DNA from: Bradyrhizobium diazoefficiens
Lineage (GTDB): Bacteria; Pseudomonadota; Alphaproteobacteria; Rhizobiales; Xanthobacteraceae
DNA: 64,000 bases
Reading direction: 5' to 3'
Assembly (NCBI RefSeq): GCF_018131185.1
Contig: NZ_JAFCJE010000002.1
Span: forward strand, 186,001-250,000
The notes under the pieces are model-generated. The model was not told where the DNA came from. It searched no databases and saw only the letters and a program-made list of their open reading frames with translations. Shown one piece after another: positions 26,094 through 35,368 of the stretch. The translations under genes and the position numbers were made by a program. Numbering within the stretch: the first letter of the stretch is position 1; the number at the start of each line of letters is the position of its first letter.

Positions 26094-28465
26094 GTGCGCC
26101 GCTGACCTCGATCGACCGCCCGAACTCCTATATCGGCCGCTCTGTGCCGCGGCCCAACGCAAAGCGCCTGCTCGCCGGGCGCGGGCGCTATGTCAGCGAT
26201 CTCAGGCTGCCACGCATGCTCCATGCTGCGTTCCTGCGCAGCCCGCATGCGCATGCGAGGATCGTCTCGATCAATATCGACGAGGCGCGCGCGCTCGAAG
26301 GCGTGCATCTCGTTGCCGCGGGCGCCGAGCTCGCCAAGATCTGCACGCCTTGGACCGGCACGCTCGATCATTTCAAGGGCATGACCTCCGCGCCGCAACT
26401 GCCGCTGCCGCTGGATCGCGTGGTCTGGGCCGGGCAGGCCGTGGTCGCTGTCGTCGCTGAAACCCGGGCGATCGCCGAGGACGCGCTGGAACTGATCGAG
26501 GTCGACTACGAGGATCTTCCTGTGGTCGTCGACATTGACGGCGCACGAGAGGCCGGCAGTGCGCTGGTCAATCCCGGCAGTGCGAATAACACCTGCTTCC
26601 GCAGCCAGCTCGAGAGCGGCACTGTCGATGACGCCTTTGCGCATGCCGCCCACGTGGTGGAAGAGGAGTTCACCTTCGGTCGCCACACCGCGGTGACGCT
26701 GGAGCCGCGCGCCATCGTCGCCGACTACGATCCTTCTGCCGGCATGCTCACCGTGCATCACGGCACCCAAACGCCGTACCAATTCCAGGACCTCTATTCG
26801 CGGCATTATGGCATCGCCGAGGCCCGCGTTCGCGTGATCGCAACTGACATCGGCGGCTCCTTCGGGATGAAGCTGCATGTCTATCACGAGGACATGGCGG
26901 TGGTGGGCCTCTCGATCCTGCTCGGCCGGCCCGTGAAGTACGTCGCTGATCGCATGGAATCCTTCGTCTCCGATATCCACGCCCGCGACCACCGCGTGCG
27001 CGCCCGCATGGCGCTGGATGCCAAGGGCGAGATCCTGGCGATGGACGTGCTCGATTTGACCGCGATCGGCGCGTTCTCGACCTACCCGCGCACCAGCGTC
27101 GTCGAGGGCAACCAGGTGATCCGCCTGATCGGCGCGCCCTATCGTTTCAAGAACTATCGTGCTGCCCTTGAAGTGATCTTCCAGAACAAGGTGCAGACCA
27201 GCCAATATCGCGCCGTCGGCCATCCCATCGCCTGCGCCGTCACCGAGCGGCTGGTCGACATGGCTGCCGCGAAGATTGGCCTCGATCCCTTCGCCATCCG
27301 CGTGCAGAACGTGATTGCGGATGATGCCTATCCGCAGACGTCGCCAACCGGATACCGCTTCGAGGCGTTGTCGCATCAGGCTTGCCTGAAGCGGCTGCGT
27401 GAAATCATGGACTATGACAGCTTGCGTGCCGAGCAGGCGGATTTGCGAAAGCGCGGTGTTCATCGCGGCATTGGTATTGCGACCTTTGTCGAGATCACCA
27501 ATCCCAGCCCCGCCTTCTACGGCGTCGGTGGCGCGCGAATCTCGTCACAGGATGGCGCGATCGTCAGTCTGACCCCGTCGGGCGAGGTGCGTTGCCTGAT
27601 CTCGGTCACCGAGCAGGGGCAGGGCACCGAGGCGATCATCAGCCAGATCGTTGCCGATCAGCTTGGCCTCGCGCAGGAGCACGTCAAGGTCGTCACCGGC
27701 GATACCGAGGTGACGCCGCATGGCGGTGCCACCTGGGCCTGCCGCGGCGCCGGCATCGGAGGGGAGACCGCGCTGCAGGCCACGCGCGCTCTCAAGCGCA
27801 ACATCCTGGAGATCGCCGCGCTCATCTTGCAGGAGCAGCCGTCGGCACTCGACATCGTCGATGGCAAGGTGGTCGACGCCGCGACGCGCAACACGCGCCT
27901 GCCGATTTCCGAGATCGCGCGCATCGCCTATTTCCGCTCCGACACGCTTCCGCCGGGCACACAGGCGCAGCTCACCGTAAGCCATCATTTCGCGCCGCAG
28001 GGCTATCCGTTTGCCTTCACCAACGGCATCCAGGGCTGCTCGCTGGAGGTCGACGTCGAGACCGGCTTCATCAAGCTCCTGAAGCATTTCATCGTCGAGG
28101 ATTGTGGCCGCGTCATCAATCCGATGCTGGTCGACGAGCAGCTTCGCGGCGGTATCGTGCAGGGGCTGGGCGCGGCCCTGTTCGAGGAATGCCGCTACAG
28201 CGAGACCGGCCAGCTCATGAACGGCTCGCTCGCCGATTACCTTGTTCCGATGGCAATGGAGATGCCGGACATCGTCATCGCCCATGTCGAGACGCCGACC
28301 GCCGACACCGAGCTCGGCGCCAAGGGTGTCGGCGAAGCGGGCACCGCCGCGGCCTCGGCTGCCGTGCTCAACGCCGTCAACGACGCGCTCGCCCCGTTCG
28401 ATGCGACGATCAATTCCATCCCGATCACGCCTGCCAAAGTTCTGAAAGCCCTGAAGCGATTCTAG
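26090..28465 (+). CDS. Molybdenum hydroxylase large subunit (CoxL/XDH family)
   Basis: 791-residue catalytic subunit binding molybdopterin cytosine dinucleotide. Landmarks: GRSVPRPNAKRLLAGRGRYV (N-terminal), IGGSFGMKLHVYHEDMAVV near 260, QYRAVGHPIACAVTE near 375 and GAKGVGEAGTAAASAA near 745, with the catalytic Glu in GVGEAG. The active-site loop lacks the AYxCSFR sequence of true CO dehydrogenase and also differs from the form II AYRGAGR, so this is not a CO oxidiser. No signal peptide: cytoplasmic. It is cotranscribed with a branched-chain-type ABC transporter, so substrate import and oxidation are probably linked. Confidence 0.92.
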   Translation: MSAPLTSIDRPNSYIGRSVPRPNAKRLLAGRGRYVSDLRLPRMLHAAFLRSPHAHARIVSINIDEARALEGVHLVAAGAELAKICTPWTGTLDHFKGMTSAPQLPLPLDRVVWAGQAVVAVVAETRAIAEDALELIEVDYEDLPVVVDIDGAREAGSALVNPGSANNTCFRSQLESGTVDDAFAHAAHVVEEEFTFGRHTAVTLEPRAIVADYDPSAGMLTVHHGTQTPYQFQDLYSRHYGIAEARVRVIATDIGGSFGMKLHVYHEDMAVVGLSILLGRPVKYVADRMESFVSDIHARDHRVRARMALDAKGEILAMDVLDLTAIGAFSTYPRTSVVEGNQVIRLIGAPYRFKNYRAALEVIFQNKVQTSQYRAVGHPIACAVTERLVDMAAAKIGLDPFAIRVQNVIADDAYPQTSPTGYRFEALSHQACLKRLREIMDYDSLRAEQADLRKRGVHRGIGIATFVEITNPSPAFYGVGGARISSQDGAIVSLTPSGEVRCLISVTEQGQGTEAIISQIVADQLGLAQEHVKVVTGDTEVTPHGGATWACRGAGIGGETALQATRALKRNILEIAALILQEQPSALDIVDGKVVDAATRNTRLPISEIARIAYFRSDTLPPGTQAQLTVSHHFAPQGYPFAFTNGIQGCSLEVDVETGFIKLLKHFIVEDCGRVINPMLVDEQLRGGIVQGLGAALFEECRYSETGQLMNGSLADYLVPMAMEMPDIVIAHVETPTADTELGAKGVGEAGTAAASAAVLNAVNDALAPFDATINSIPITPAKVLKALKRF

Positions 28466-28488
28466 AAAAAAGACCATTGGAGGAAACC

Positions 28489-29730
28489 ATGCCCAAATCC
28501 GGCTCGACCCCGAGAATAACCCGCCGCACCGCGCTCGTCGGCCTTTCGGCCGGCGCAGCTTTGCTCGCCATGCCCCGGATCGGCCGCGCGGCCGACGAGA
28601 CGATCCGCATCGGCTTTCCGACCCCGCTCACCGGCCCCTTCGCGGCGGAAGCGCGCGATCAGGTCAAATGTGCCGAGCTCGCGGTGAAGCTCGTCAACGA
28701 CAAGGGCGGCATCGGCGGCCGCAAGGTCGAGCTCTTGGTGCGCGACGACAAGCTCAACGCCGGTGAGGCCGCGACCCGCACGCTCGAGCTGATCGAGAAG
28801 GACAAGGTTCATGCCGTGGTCGGCGCGCTCTCCAGCGCGGTGCAACTCGCGGTCAACGAGGTCACGCGCGCCCGCGGCGTGATCTACGTCTCGATCAGCC
28901 AGTCGGACACCATCAACGAGGCCAAGGATTTCAGCAAGTACACCTTCCACGAGGCGCTCAACCCGCACATGACGACGGCGGCAGTGGCGCGGCAGACCCT
29001 GAAGAAAGGCATGAAAGTCGCGCATCTCGTCGCCGACTATGCCTACGGGCATGAAATGCTGCGCGGCTTCAAGCGCGCGCAGGCGGCGATCGGCGCGGAC
29101 AATGTCGGCGAGATCCTGCATCCGTTCGGCGCTGCCGACTATTCCACCTTCATGCCGCGCCTGATGTCGATGCGGCCCGACGTGCTCTGCATCTCCAATT
29201 TCGGTCGCGACCAGGCCAATGCGATCAAGCAGGCGGTGGATTTCGGTGTCAAGCAGCAGATGAAAATCGTCGTGCCCGTCATCCTGCACAACCAGCGGCT
29301 CGCGGTCGGCCCCGATGTGTTCGAGGGCGTGGTCGGCGGCGCCAATTACTACTGGGGCCTGGAGGCGCAGAGTAAGTCGGCAGCCGCGTTCAACGCCGCG
29401 TTCAAGGCCGCCAATGGCGGCGCCATCCCGACCGATTACGGCGCCTACGGCTATTCGGGTGTCGGATCGTTGCTGGCCGCGATGCAGACCGCGGGCGGCA
29501 CCGACACCGACAAGGTCGTCGATGCGCTCGAAAAGCTGCAATACGATCTGACCAAGGGCCCGCAGCACTACCGCAAATGCGACCATCAATCGGTACAGTC
29601 GGTGCTGGTGCTGGAATCCAAGAAGAAGTCGGCCATGGCGGGCGACAACGATCTGTTCGCGATCCTCGCCAACGCCGCAGGCTCGGACGACATGCTGCGC
29701 AGTTGCAGCGAGCTCGGCCACGCCACCTGA
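28489..29730 (+). CDS. ABC substrate-binding protein (LivK/Peripla_BP_6 type)
   Basis: 413 residues from the ATG at 28489 (GGAGGAAACC upstream). The N-terminal signal ITRRTALVGLSAGAALLAMP looks Tat-like with twin Arg. The mature part begins ETIRIGFPTPLTGPFA, the standard start for this family, and contains VHAVVGALSSAVQLAV and ADYAYGHEMLRGFKRA. It delivers a small molecule to the LivHMGF-like channel encoded next. The molybdenum hydroxylase upstream suggests an aromatic or heterocyclic ligand. Confidence 0.92.
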   Translation: MPKSGSTPRITRRTALVGLSAGAALLAMPRIGRAADETIRIGFPTPLTGPFAAEARDQVKCAELAVKLVNDKGGIGGRKVELLVRDDKLNAGEAATRTLELIEKDKVHAVVGALSSAVQLAVNEVTRARGVIYVSISQSDTINEAKDFSKYTFHEALNPHMTTAAVARQTLKKGMKVAHLVADYAYGHEMLRGFKRAQAAIGADNVGEILHPFGAADYSTFMPRLMSMRPDVLCISNFGRDQANAIKQAVDFGVKQQMKIVVPVILHNQRLAVGPDVFEGVVGGANYYWGLEAQSKSAAAFNAAFKAANGGAIPTDYGAYGYSGVGSLLAAMQTAGGTDTDKVVDALEKLQYDLTKGPQHYRKCDHQSVQSVLVLESKKKSAMAGDNDLFAILANAAGSDDMLRSCSELGHAT

Positions 29731-29740
29731 AGCCTGACCG

Positions 29741-30616
29741 ATGGACCTGTCGCTGATCATCATGCAGCTTCTCTCCGGGATCGCCCTTGGGGCGGTCCTG
29801 GTGATCACTGCGCTTGGGCTGACGATCGTGTTCGGCATGCTCGGGGTGGTCAACTTCGCCCATGGCGCGCTGTTCATGATCGGTGCCTATGCGGGACTGT
29901 ATCTGGCATCGCTCACCGGCAGCTTCTGGTGGGGGCTGTTGCTCGCGCCGATCCTGATCGGCGCCTTCGGCATGCTGATCGAGTTCGTCCTGATCCGCAG
30001 GCTCTACGGGCGCTCGATCGACGATCCGCTGCTGCTCACTTTCGGCCTCAGCTATGTCCTGGTCGAGGGCGTGCGTATCGTGTTCGGGAGCGACGGAATT
30101 CCGTTTCCGACCCCGCCGCAGCTGATCGGCGTGCTCGATCTCGGCATCGGATTCTTCCCGCGTTACCGCCTGTTCGTCATTGCGCTCGTGGCGGTGGTGT
30201 TGCTGGCGCTCTGGCTGGCACTGGAGAAGACTCGCGTCGGCCTGATCGTTCGCGCCGGCGCCCGCGATCCCACAATCATGCAGGTGCTCGGCGTCGATAT
30301 CGGCCGGGTCTGGCTTGCGATCTTCGGTCTCGGTGTCGGGCTTGCCGCGCTGGGCGGCGTGCTCGCGGGGCCGATGCGCAGCGTCAACCCGGAAATGGGC
30401 TCTCTGGTGCTGGCCGAAGCCTTTGTCGTCACCGTGATTGGCGGCCTCGGCTCGATCGTCGGTGCGGTTGTGGCCGGCCTCATGGTCGGCATTTCCATCA
30501 GCCTTGTCGCGCTGTTCGCGCCGGAGATGGCGACCATCGTCATGTTCGCGTTGATGGCGGTAGTGCTGCTGATCCGCCCGCAGGGCCTGTTCGGCGTGAG
30601 AGGGAGGACAGCGTGA
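29741..30616 (+). CDS. Branched-chain-type ABC permease LivH
   Basis: 291-residue inner-membrane protein with about eight helices. Family motifs: GLTIVFGMLGVVNFAHGALFMIGAY at residues 27-51 and EAFVVTVIGGLGSIVGAVVAG near 226. Its stop overlaps the livM start as GTGA. Forms the channel with LivM. Confidence 0.93.
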   Translation: MDLSLIIMQLLSGIALGAVLVITALGLTIVFGMLGVVNFAHGALFMIGAYAGLYLASLTGSFWWGLLLAPILIGAFGMLIEFVLIRRLYGRSIDDPLLLTFGLSYVLVEGVRIVFGSDGIPFPTPPQLIGVLDLGIGFFPRYRLFVIALVAVVLLALWLALEKTRVGLIVRAGARDPTIMQVLGVDIGRVWLAIFGLGVGLAALGGVLAGPMRSVNPEMGSLVLAEAFVVTVIGGLGSIVGAVVAGLMVGISISLVALFAPEMATIVMFALMAVVLLIRPQGLFGVRGRTA

Positions 30617-31611
30617 CGCACCCTTCTGGCGGCGAGGCTCTCGCCAAATCTGCGTCGGGCGGGCTCGACCGGATTCTCGACCACCGCGTGCTGCTCTCGA
30701 TCATCGTTCTGGCCATATTGCCCTGGCTGCTGCCGTCCAAGGCGCTGGCCGTCAACGTCCTGATCTACGGCATCGTGGTGATGGGTTACAACCTGCTGTT
30801 CGGCTACACGGGGCTGTTGTCGTTCGGTCAGGCGGCGTTCTTCGGTGCGGGAGCGTACTTCACCGGCATTGCGATCGGCCGCTACGGCGTGCCGTGGTTT
30901 GCCGCGGTCGCGCTTGCCGTACTGCTCAGCACCTGCCTCGCGGCTGTGATTGGAATCATCTCGACGCGTACCCGCGGCATCTATTTCTCCATGGTGACGC
31001 TCGCGCTGGCGCAGCTCGTCTATTACGTCGCGCTCCAGGCCGCCTCCTTCACCGGCGGCGAGAACGGCCTGCGCGGCTTCACCGTCGACCGCATCAGCCT
31101 GTTCGGCCTTCAGGTCAATTTCCTCGACCCCGTGAACAAGTACTACGTACTGATGGCCTTTGCGGCGCTGGCGATGTGGTTCCAGTCGCGCATCCTCAAC
31201 TCGCCTTTCGGGGCCGTCATCGAGGCGATCCGCGAGAACGAACAGCGGGCGCGGGCCTGCGGCTACGACGTCGAACGCAGCAAGCTGCTCGTGTTCATGC
31301 TGTCGGGCGCGATCTCGTCGCTCGGCGGCTGCATGCTGGCGCTGCATCTGTCGATCGTGCCGCTCGATATTTTGCATTACCAGACCTCGGGCATGATCGT
31401 GATGATGGTGCTGCTCGGGGGCGCTCGCAGTTTCTTCGGGCCCTTCGTCGGCGCGGCCAGCTTCCTGATCCTGGAGGACGTCATCTCGCTCTGGACGCCG
31501 CATTGGCAGATCTTCGTCGGCGCGATCTTCGTCCTGTTCGTGCTATTCCTGCCCAAGGGCATCTGGGGAACGCTGCTGGACGCTCTCGGCGTCGGAAAGG
31601 CGCGGCCGTGA
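30613..31611 (+). CDS. Branched-chain-type ABC permease LivM
   Basis: 332 residues from the GTG at 30613 overlapping the livH stop; a much longer open frame upstream is antisense-like. About ten helices, with YNLLFGYTGLLSFGQAAFFGAGAY near 58 and FMLSGAISSLGGCMLAL near 220. Overlaps livG by GTGA. Partner of LivH. Confidence 0.92.
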   Translation: MTHPSGGEALAKSASGGLDRILDHRVLLSIIVLAILPWLLPSKALAVNVLIYGIVVMGYNLLFGYTGLLSFGQAAFFGAGAYFTGIAIGRYGVPWFAAVALAVLLSTCLAAVIGIISTRTRGIYFSMVTLALAQLVYYVALQAASFTGGENGLRGFTVDRISLFGLQVNFLDPVNKYYVLMAFAALAMWFQSRILNSPFGAVIEAIRENEQRARACGYDVERSKLLVFMLSGAISSLGGCMLALHLSIVPLDILHYQTSGMIVMMVLLGGARSFFGPFVGAASFLILEDVISLWTPHWQIFVGAIFVLFVLFLPKGIWGTLLDALGVGKARP

Positions 31612-32363
31612 GCGAGGAGTTGCTTCGCGCCGAAGGGATCGGCAAACGCTTTGGCGGCTTCGTCGCGCTCGAAGGCATCACGGTGTCGTTCGCGGCCGGC
31701 CAGCTCACCTCGATCATCGGGCCGAACGGTGCCGGCAAGAGCACGTTCTTCAACATTCTCTCCGGTGCGTTGACTCCGACGTCGGGCAATCTCCATTTCA
31801 AAGGGCGCGAGCTCAACGGCCTGCCACAGCACCGCTTCGTCCATCGGGGCATTTCGCGCTCGTATCAGATTACGAACATCTTTCCGGACCTGTCCGTCCA
31901 CGAGAACGTCCGCGTGGCGGCGCAGGCACTGTCCGTGAGCTACGACATCTGGCGCAACCGCACCCGGCTGTCCGAGCTGAATGCGCGTGCCGACGGTGCG
32001 CTCGAGGCCGTCGGATTGCTCGGCAAGCGCAGCGATCTGGCAAAGTTCCTCGCACATGGCCAACAGCGGGCGCTGGAGATCGCGATCGCGCTGGTCTCTG
32101 AGCCGGAACTGCTCCTGCTCGACGAGCCGACCGCCGGCATGGGGCCGGAAGAGACCAAGGAGATGGTTGCGCTGCTGGAGCGCCTCGCCGACAAACGCAC
32201 CGTGCTCCTAGTCGAGCACAAGATGAAGATGGTGCTGGGCCTGTCCAAGCGCGTCGTCGTGCTGCACCACGGCCGCCTGCTCGCGGACGGCGCGCCCGAC
32301 GAGATCAGGAGTAATCCGGACGTCCGCCGGGTCTATCTCGGACAGAGTGAAGGCTATGGCTGA
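31608..32363 (+). CDS. Branched-chain-type ABC ATPase LivG
   Basis: 251 residues from the GTG at 31608. Walker A GPNGAGKSTFFN near 39, a FLAHGQQRALEIAIAL signature (LSHGQQR-type, normal for LivG), Walker B LLLLDEPTAGMGP near 168 and the switch His in VEHKM. Cotranscribed with the other transporter genes. Confidence 0.93.
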   Translation: MSEELLRAEGIGKRFGGFVALEGITVSFAAGQLTSIIGPNGAGKSTFFNILSGALTPTSGNLHFKGRELNGLPQHRFVHRGISRSYQITNIFPDLSVHENVRVAAQALSVSYDIWRNRTRLSELNARADGALEAVGLLGKRSDLAKFLAHGQQRALEIAIALVSEPELLLLDEPTAGMGPEETKEMVALLERLADKRTVLLVEHKMKMVLGLSKRVVVLHHGRLLADGAPDEIRSNPDVRRVYLGQSEGYG

Positions 32364-33075
32364 GACAGCACTGCTCGAAATCGAGGACCTGCACGCCTGG
32401 TATGGTGCCAGCCACATCCTCCACGGCATTTCCCTGCACGTGAAGGAGGGCGAGGTGGTCGCTCTCGTCGGCCGCAACGGCGCCGGCAAGACCACGACCT
32501 TGCGGGCGATGATGGGTCTGATGCCGAAGGCGACCGGCCGCGTGCGCTTCGCGGGCAGGGAGCTCCTGCCATTGCGTGCGCATCAGCGCTTCCACCTCGG
32601 CCTCGCCTACGTGCCCGAAGAGCGTCGCATCGTCCCGGGCCTGTCCGTGCGCGAGAACCTCCGGCTCGGCCTCGTCGCTGCCGGCAGCGGCATCGAGGAA
32701 CGGGCGGCGATCGACGAGATCGCCGAGACCTTTCCGCGCCTGAAGGAGCGCCTCGACCAGGAGGGCGTGACGCTCTCCGGCGGCGAGCAACAGATGCTGG
32801 CGATCGCGCGCGCGTTGATTGCGAGGCCCAAAATGATCCTGCTCGACGAGCCCTCGGAGGGCATCATGCCCGTTCTGGTCGAGGAGATGGGCGCGCTGTT
32901 CCGCCGCCTGCGTGACGAGGGCAAGACGCTGTTGCTGGTGGAGCAGAACGTCGAATGGGCGCTCCGCTTGGCCGATCGCGCCGTGATCATCGACCAGGGC
33001 GAGGTGGTGCATCAGAGCAGCGCCGCGGCGCTGCTCGCGGACAAGGACATCCAGGAGCGCTATTGCGCGGTGTGA
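32356..33075 (+). CDS. Branched-chain-type ABC ATPase LivF
   Basis: 239 residues from the ATG at 32356, overlapping livG by 8 bp (a GTG at 32347 is possible). Walker A GRNGAGKTTTLR near 38, LAYVPEERRIVPGLSV, signature LSGGEQQMLAIARAL near 136 and Walker B MILLDEPSEGIMP. Last gene of the operon; its stop lies 2 bp from the converging GGDEF-EAL gene. Confidence 0.93.
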   Translation: MAETALLEIEDLHAWYGASHILHGISLHVKEGEVVALVGRNGAGKTTTLRAMMGLMPKATGRVRFAGRELLPLRAHQRFHLGLAYVPEERRIVPGLSVRENLRLGLVAAGSGIEERAAIDEIAETFPRLKERLDQEGVTLSGGEQQMLAIARALIARPKMILLDEPSEGIMPVLVEEMGALFRRLRDEGKTLLLVEQNVEWALRLADRAVIIDQGEVVHQSSAAALLADKDIQERYCAV

Positions 33076-33077
33076 CC

Positions 33078-35087
33078 TCAGGCCACGACCTTGGCCCCGG
33101 CGCCGTCGAGGCGGAATTGCTCCTTCGCCAGATAGTCGCCAATCGCATCGCCCGGCATGGGTTTTGCGAAATAATAGCCCTGGATGAAGTCGCACCCCAG
33201 GCGGCGCAGGGTGTCGAGCTGGGCGCGGGTCTCGACGCCCTCGACGACGCAGGCGATCTCCATGTCGTCGCACAGGCCCGTGAGCGACTTGATGATCTTG
33301 TAGCTCACGGGATTGTCGTTGATGTCGGAAACGAAGCTGCGGTCGACCTTGATCTTGTCGAGCGGCAGCCGGTGAACGTGGCTCAACGAGGAATAGCCGG
33401 TGCCGAAATCGTCCAGCGAAACGCCGCATCCCATCGCCTTCAGCGTCGCGATCGATTGCTGCGCGCGCACGAAGTCGAAAGTGACCGCTGTCTCGGTGAT
33501 CTCGAAATCGATCCGGTGCGGCGGCAACCCGCTCCTCTCGATGATGGAGATCAGCGGCAGAATGCCTTCGGCGGCGCAGACGTCGTGGGCGGAGAGGTTG
33601 AACGACAGGCGGATGTGATCGGGCCAGGTCCTGGCGGTCGCGAGCGCGCGGGCCAGCAGGGCCTGCGTCAGCGGCCGGATCAGACCTATGCGCTCCGCGG
33701 CCGGAATGAAGTCGGCCGGCGAGACCTGCCCGAGACGGGAACTGTGCCAACGCGCCAGGACCTCGAAGCCGGCGGTGTGCTCGCTCATGGCGTCCACGAT
33801 CGGCTGGAACACCAAGTCCATGTCGGTGCTGAAATCGGCCGTGCGCAGTAAATTCTCGATGACGCCGCGGCTGCGGATCTCGGCCTCGAGCTCGCTCGAG
33901 AAGATCACGGTGCGGCCGCGCAGATGGCGCTTGGCGTGATAGAGCGAGTAGTCGGCACATTCATAGAGCGCTTCCGACGTCGTCGCGGAGTCCGGGAACA
34001 AGGCGAAACCGATCGAGCAGGACAGGCCGGTATGGGCGGTGTCGAGCTGGTAGGGCAGCCTGACCTGATTGCCGATGCGTTCGCCGAGCCGCATCAGGTC
34101 CGCGTCCTCGGGATCGCCGCACACGACGAGCCCGAACTCGTCGCCGCCGAGCCGGGCCAGCTCCACGCGCTGCGGGCCAAAGCCCTCGCAGACCTCGCGG
34201 ATGCGGCGGCCCGCCTCGATCAGGACACGGTCGCCGACTGAGTGTCCGTAATTGTCGTTGATCGGCTTGAAGCCGTCGAGGTCGATGATTCCGACCGCGA
34301 CGCGGACATGCCTGCGCTCGGCGTCGGCAAAGGCGCTCGACAGTTCGGCGAAGAAGCGGCGGCGGTTCGGCAGCTCGGTGAGGGAATCGAGATTGGCGAG
34401 GCGGAAGTTCTCGTCCGAGAGCGCCTGCGTCGCCGCCTGTTGCGCGAGCAGCGATTTGCGGCTGGCAACGAGATCGGCGAAATCGCGGTAATAAATGAAA
34501 AGCACCGTCACCATCGCGCCGGAGACCAGCAGATTGTTGACAGCGATCGCCTTCAGCGTCGGTTCGCCCGTGGCGAAGAAGAACAGCACGTAAGGCACAT
34601 CGACGATCAGCGTCACGATCAACGCCGCGGAGCGCAGATGCATCAGCGAGAAGATGCAGCCGATCACGGTGACCGCCATGTAGAAGGCGACCTGGCTCTT
34701 GGCGAACGGATCGCCGTAAGGGTAGAGCGCGAAGGACCAGGCGGTGAAGCCGGCGCCGATCGGCAGCGTCAGCCAGTTGGTGGCGCGCAGATTGCGCAGG
34801 ATGTCGGCGTCGCTGCGTACGAGGTGACGCTGGCGCAGCCACCAATAGGTCCGCAAGCCTGCGAGCACGGTCAACACAGTCGGCACGATCATCGTCAGCC
34901 AGTCCGGCGCCACGTTCACATAGGTGTAGGCGACGGCGATCGTGTTGCTGATGAGGATGAAGTAGAGCAGCGGGACCTGCTTGGAGAAGGCGTCGAATTG
35001 CGCCCGCATCAGATCCGGATTGTCGGCCGGAACGCGAAACAACTGCGTTGCGGCGGCGAGGTGAGACTTCAAATCGGCAACAGGCAT
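33078..35087 (-). CDS. Membrane-anchored GGDEF-EAL protein (cyclic di-GMP turnover)
   Basis: 669 residues. Residues about 35-200 form six or so membrane helices without a named sensor domain. The GGDEF domain has an intact GGDEF at 314-318, but the inhibitory RxxD site five residues before it is not present (RVEL). The EAL domain follows with EVLAR near 442, ITETA near 530 and DDFGTGYSS near 559, so the phosphodiesterase centre looks complete apart from the conservative EVL. It may make or degrade cyclic di-GMP, most likely degrade it with GGDEF as GTP sensor. Stand-alone gene, convergent with livF. Confidence 0.92.
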   Translation of the reverse strand: MPVADLKSHLAAATQLFRVPADNPDLMRAQFDAFSKQVPLLYFILISNTIAVAYTYVNVAPDWLTMIVPTVLTVLAGLRTYWWLRQRHLVRSDADILRNLRATNWLTLPIGAGFTAWSFALYPYGDPFAKSQVAFYMAVTVIGCIFSLMHLRSAALIVTLIVDVPYVLFFFATGEPTLKAIAVNNLLVSGAMVTVLFIYYRDFADLVASRKSLLAQQAATQALSDENFRLANLDSLTELPNRRRFFAELSSAFADAERRHVRVAVGIIDLDGFKPINDNYGHSVGDRVLIEAGRRIREVCEGFGPQRVELARLGGDEFGLVVCGDPEDADLMRLGERIGNQVRLPYQLDTAHTGLSCSIGFALFPDSATTSEALYECADYSLYHAKRHLRGRTVIFSSELEAEIRSRGVIENLLRTADFSTDMDLVFQPIVDAMSEHTAGFEVLARWHSSRLGQVSPADFIPAAERIGLIRPLTQALLARALATARTWPDHIRLSFNLSAHDVCAAEGILPLISIIERSGLPPHRIDFEITETAVTFDFVRAQQSIATLKAMGCGVSLDDFGTGYSSLSHVHRLPLDKIKVDRSFVSDINDNPVSYKIIKSLTGLCDDMEIACVVEGVETRAQLDTLRRLGCDFIQGYYFAKPMPGDAIGDYLAKEQFRLDGAGAKVVA

Positions 35088-35368
35088 TGAAATACGAGCC
35101 CCTGAAAACGCGGCCGATCTTGCATGGTGGCGGTAAAGGGCGCGTTAGATCGATCTTGCGCCAAGGGCCAGCGCAGGTTGCACGCTACCGCGGACATTTC
35201 GGGCCCGTGCGTTGGTGAGGCGGCGTTAAGGATAGGGGCCGCAAATGCAGCGCTTTGGCTGCAAAGTTCTGCAAAGCCGCGCTACGCTTTGCTAACCACG
35301 CGCGTCGGACTGACGACCTGCCGCACCCTCCCGGTCCGGGAGAGATGCCAGGCCGCGTCCGATCGCCG

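Noticed and set aside
26024..27463. Antisense frame of 479 codons in the molybdenum large subunit
   Set aside because: No recognisable protein; GC-rich shadow.
26090..28465. True CO dehydrogenase (coxL) assignment
   Set aside because: The diagnostic AYxCSFR active-site loop is absent, so only a general molybdenum hydroxylase call is supported.
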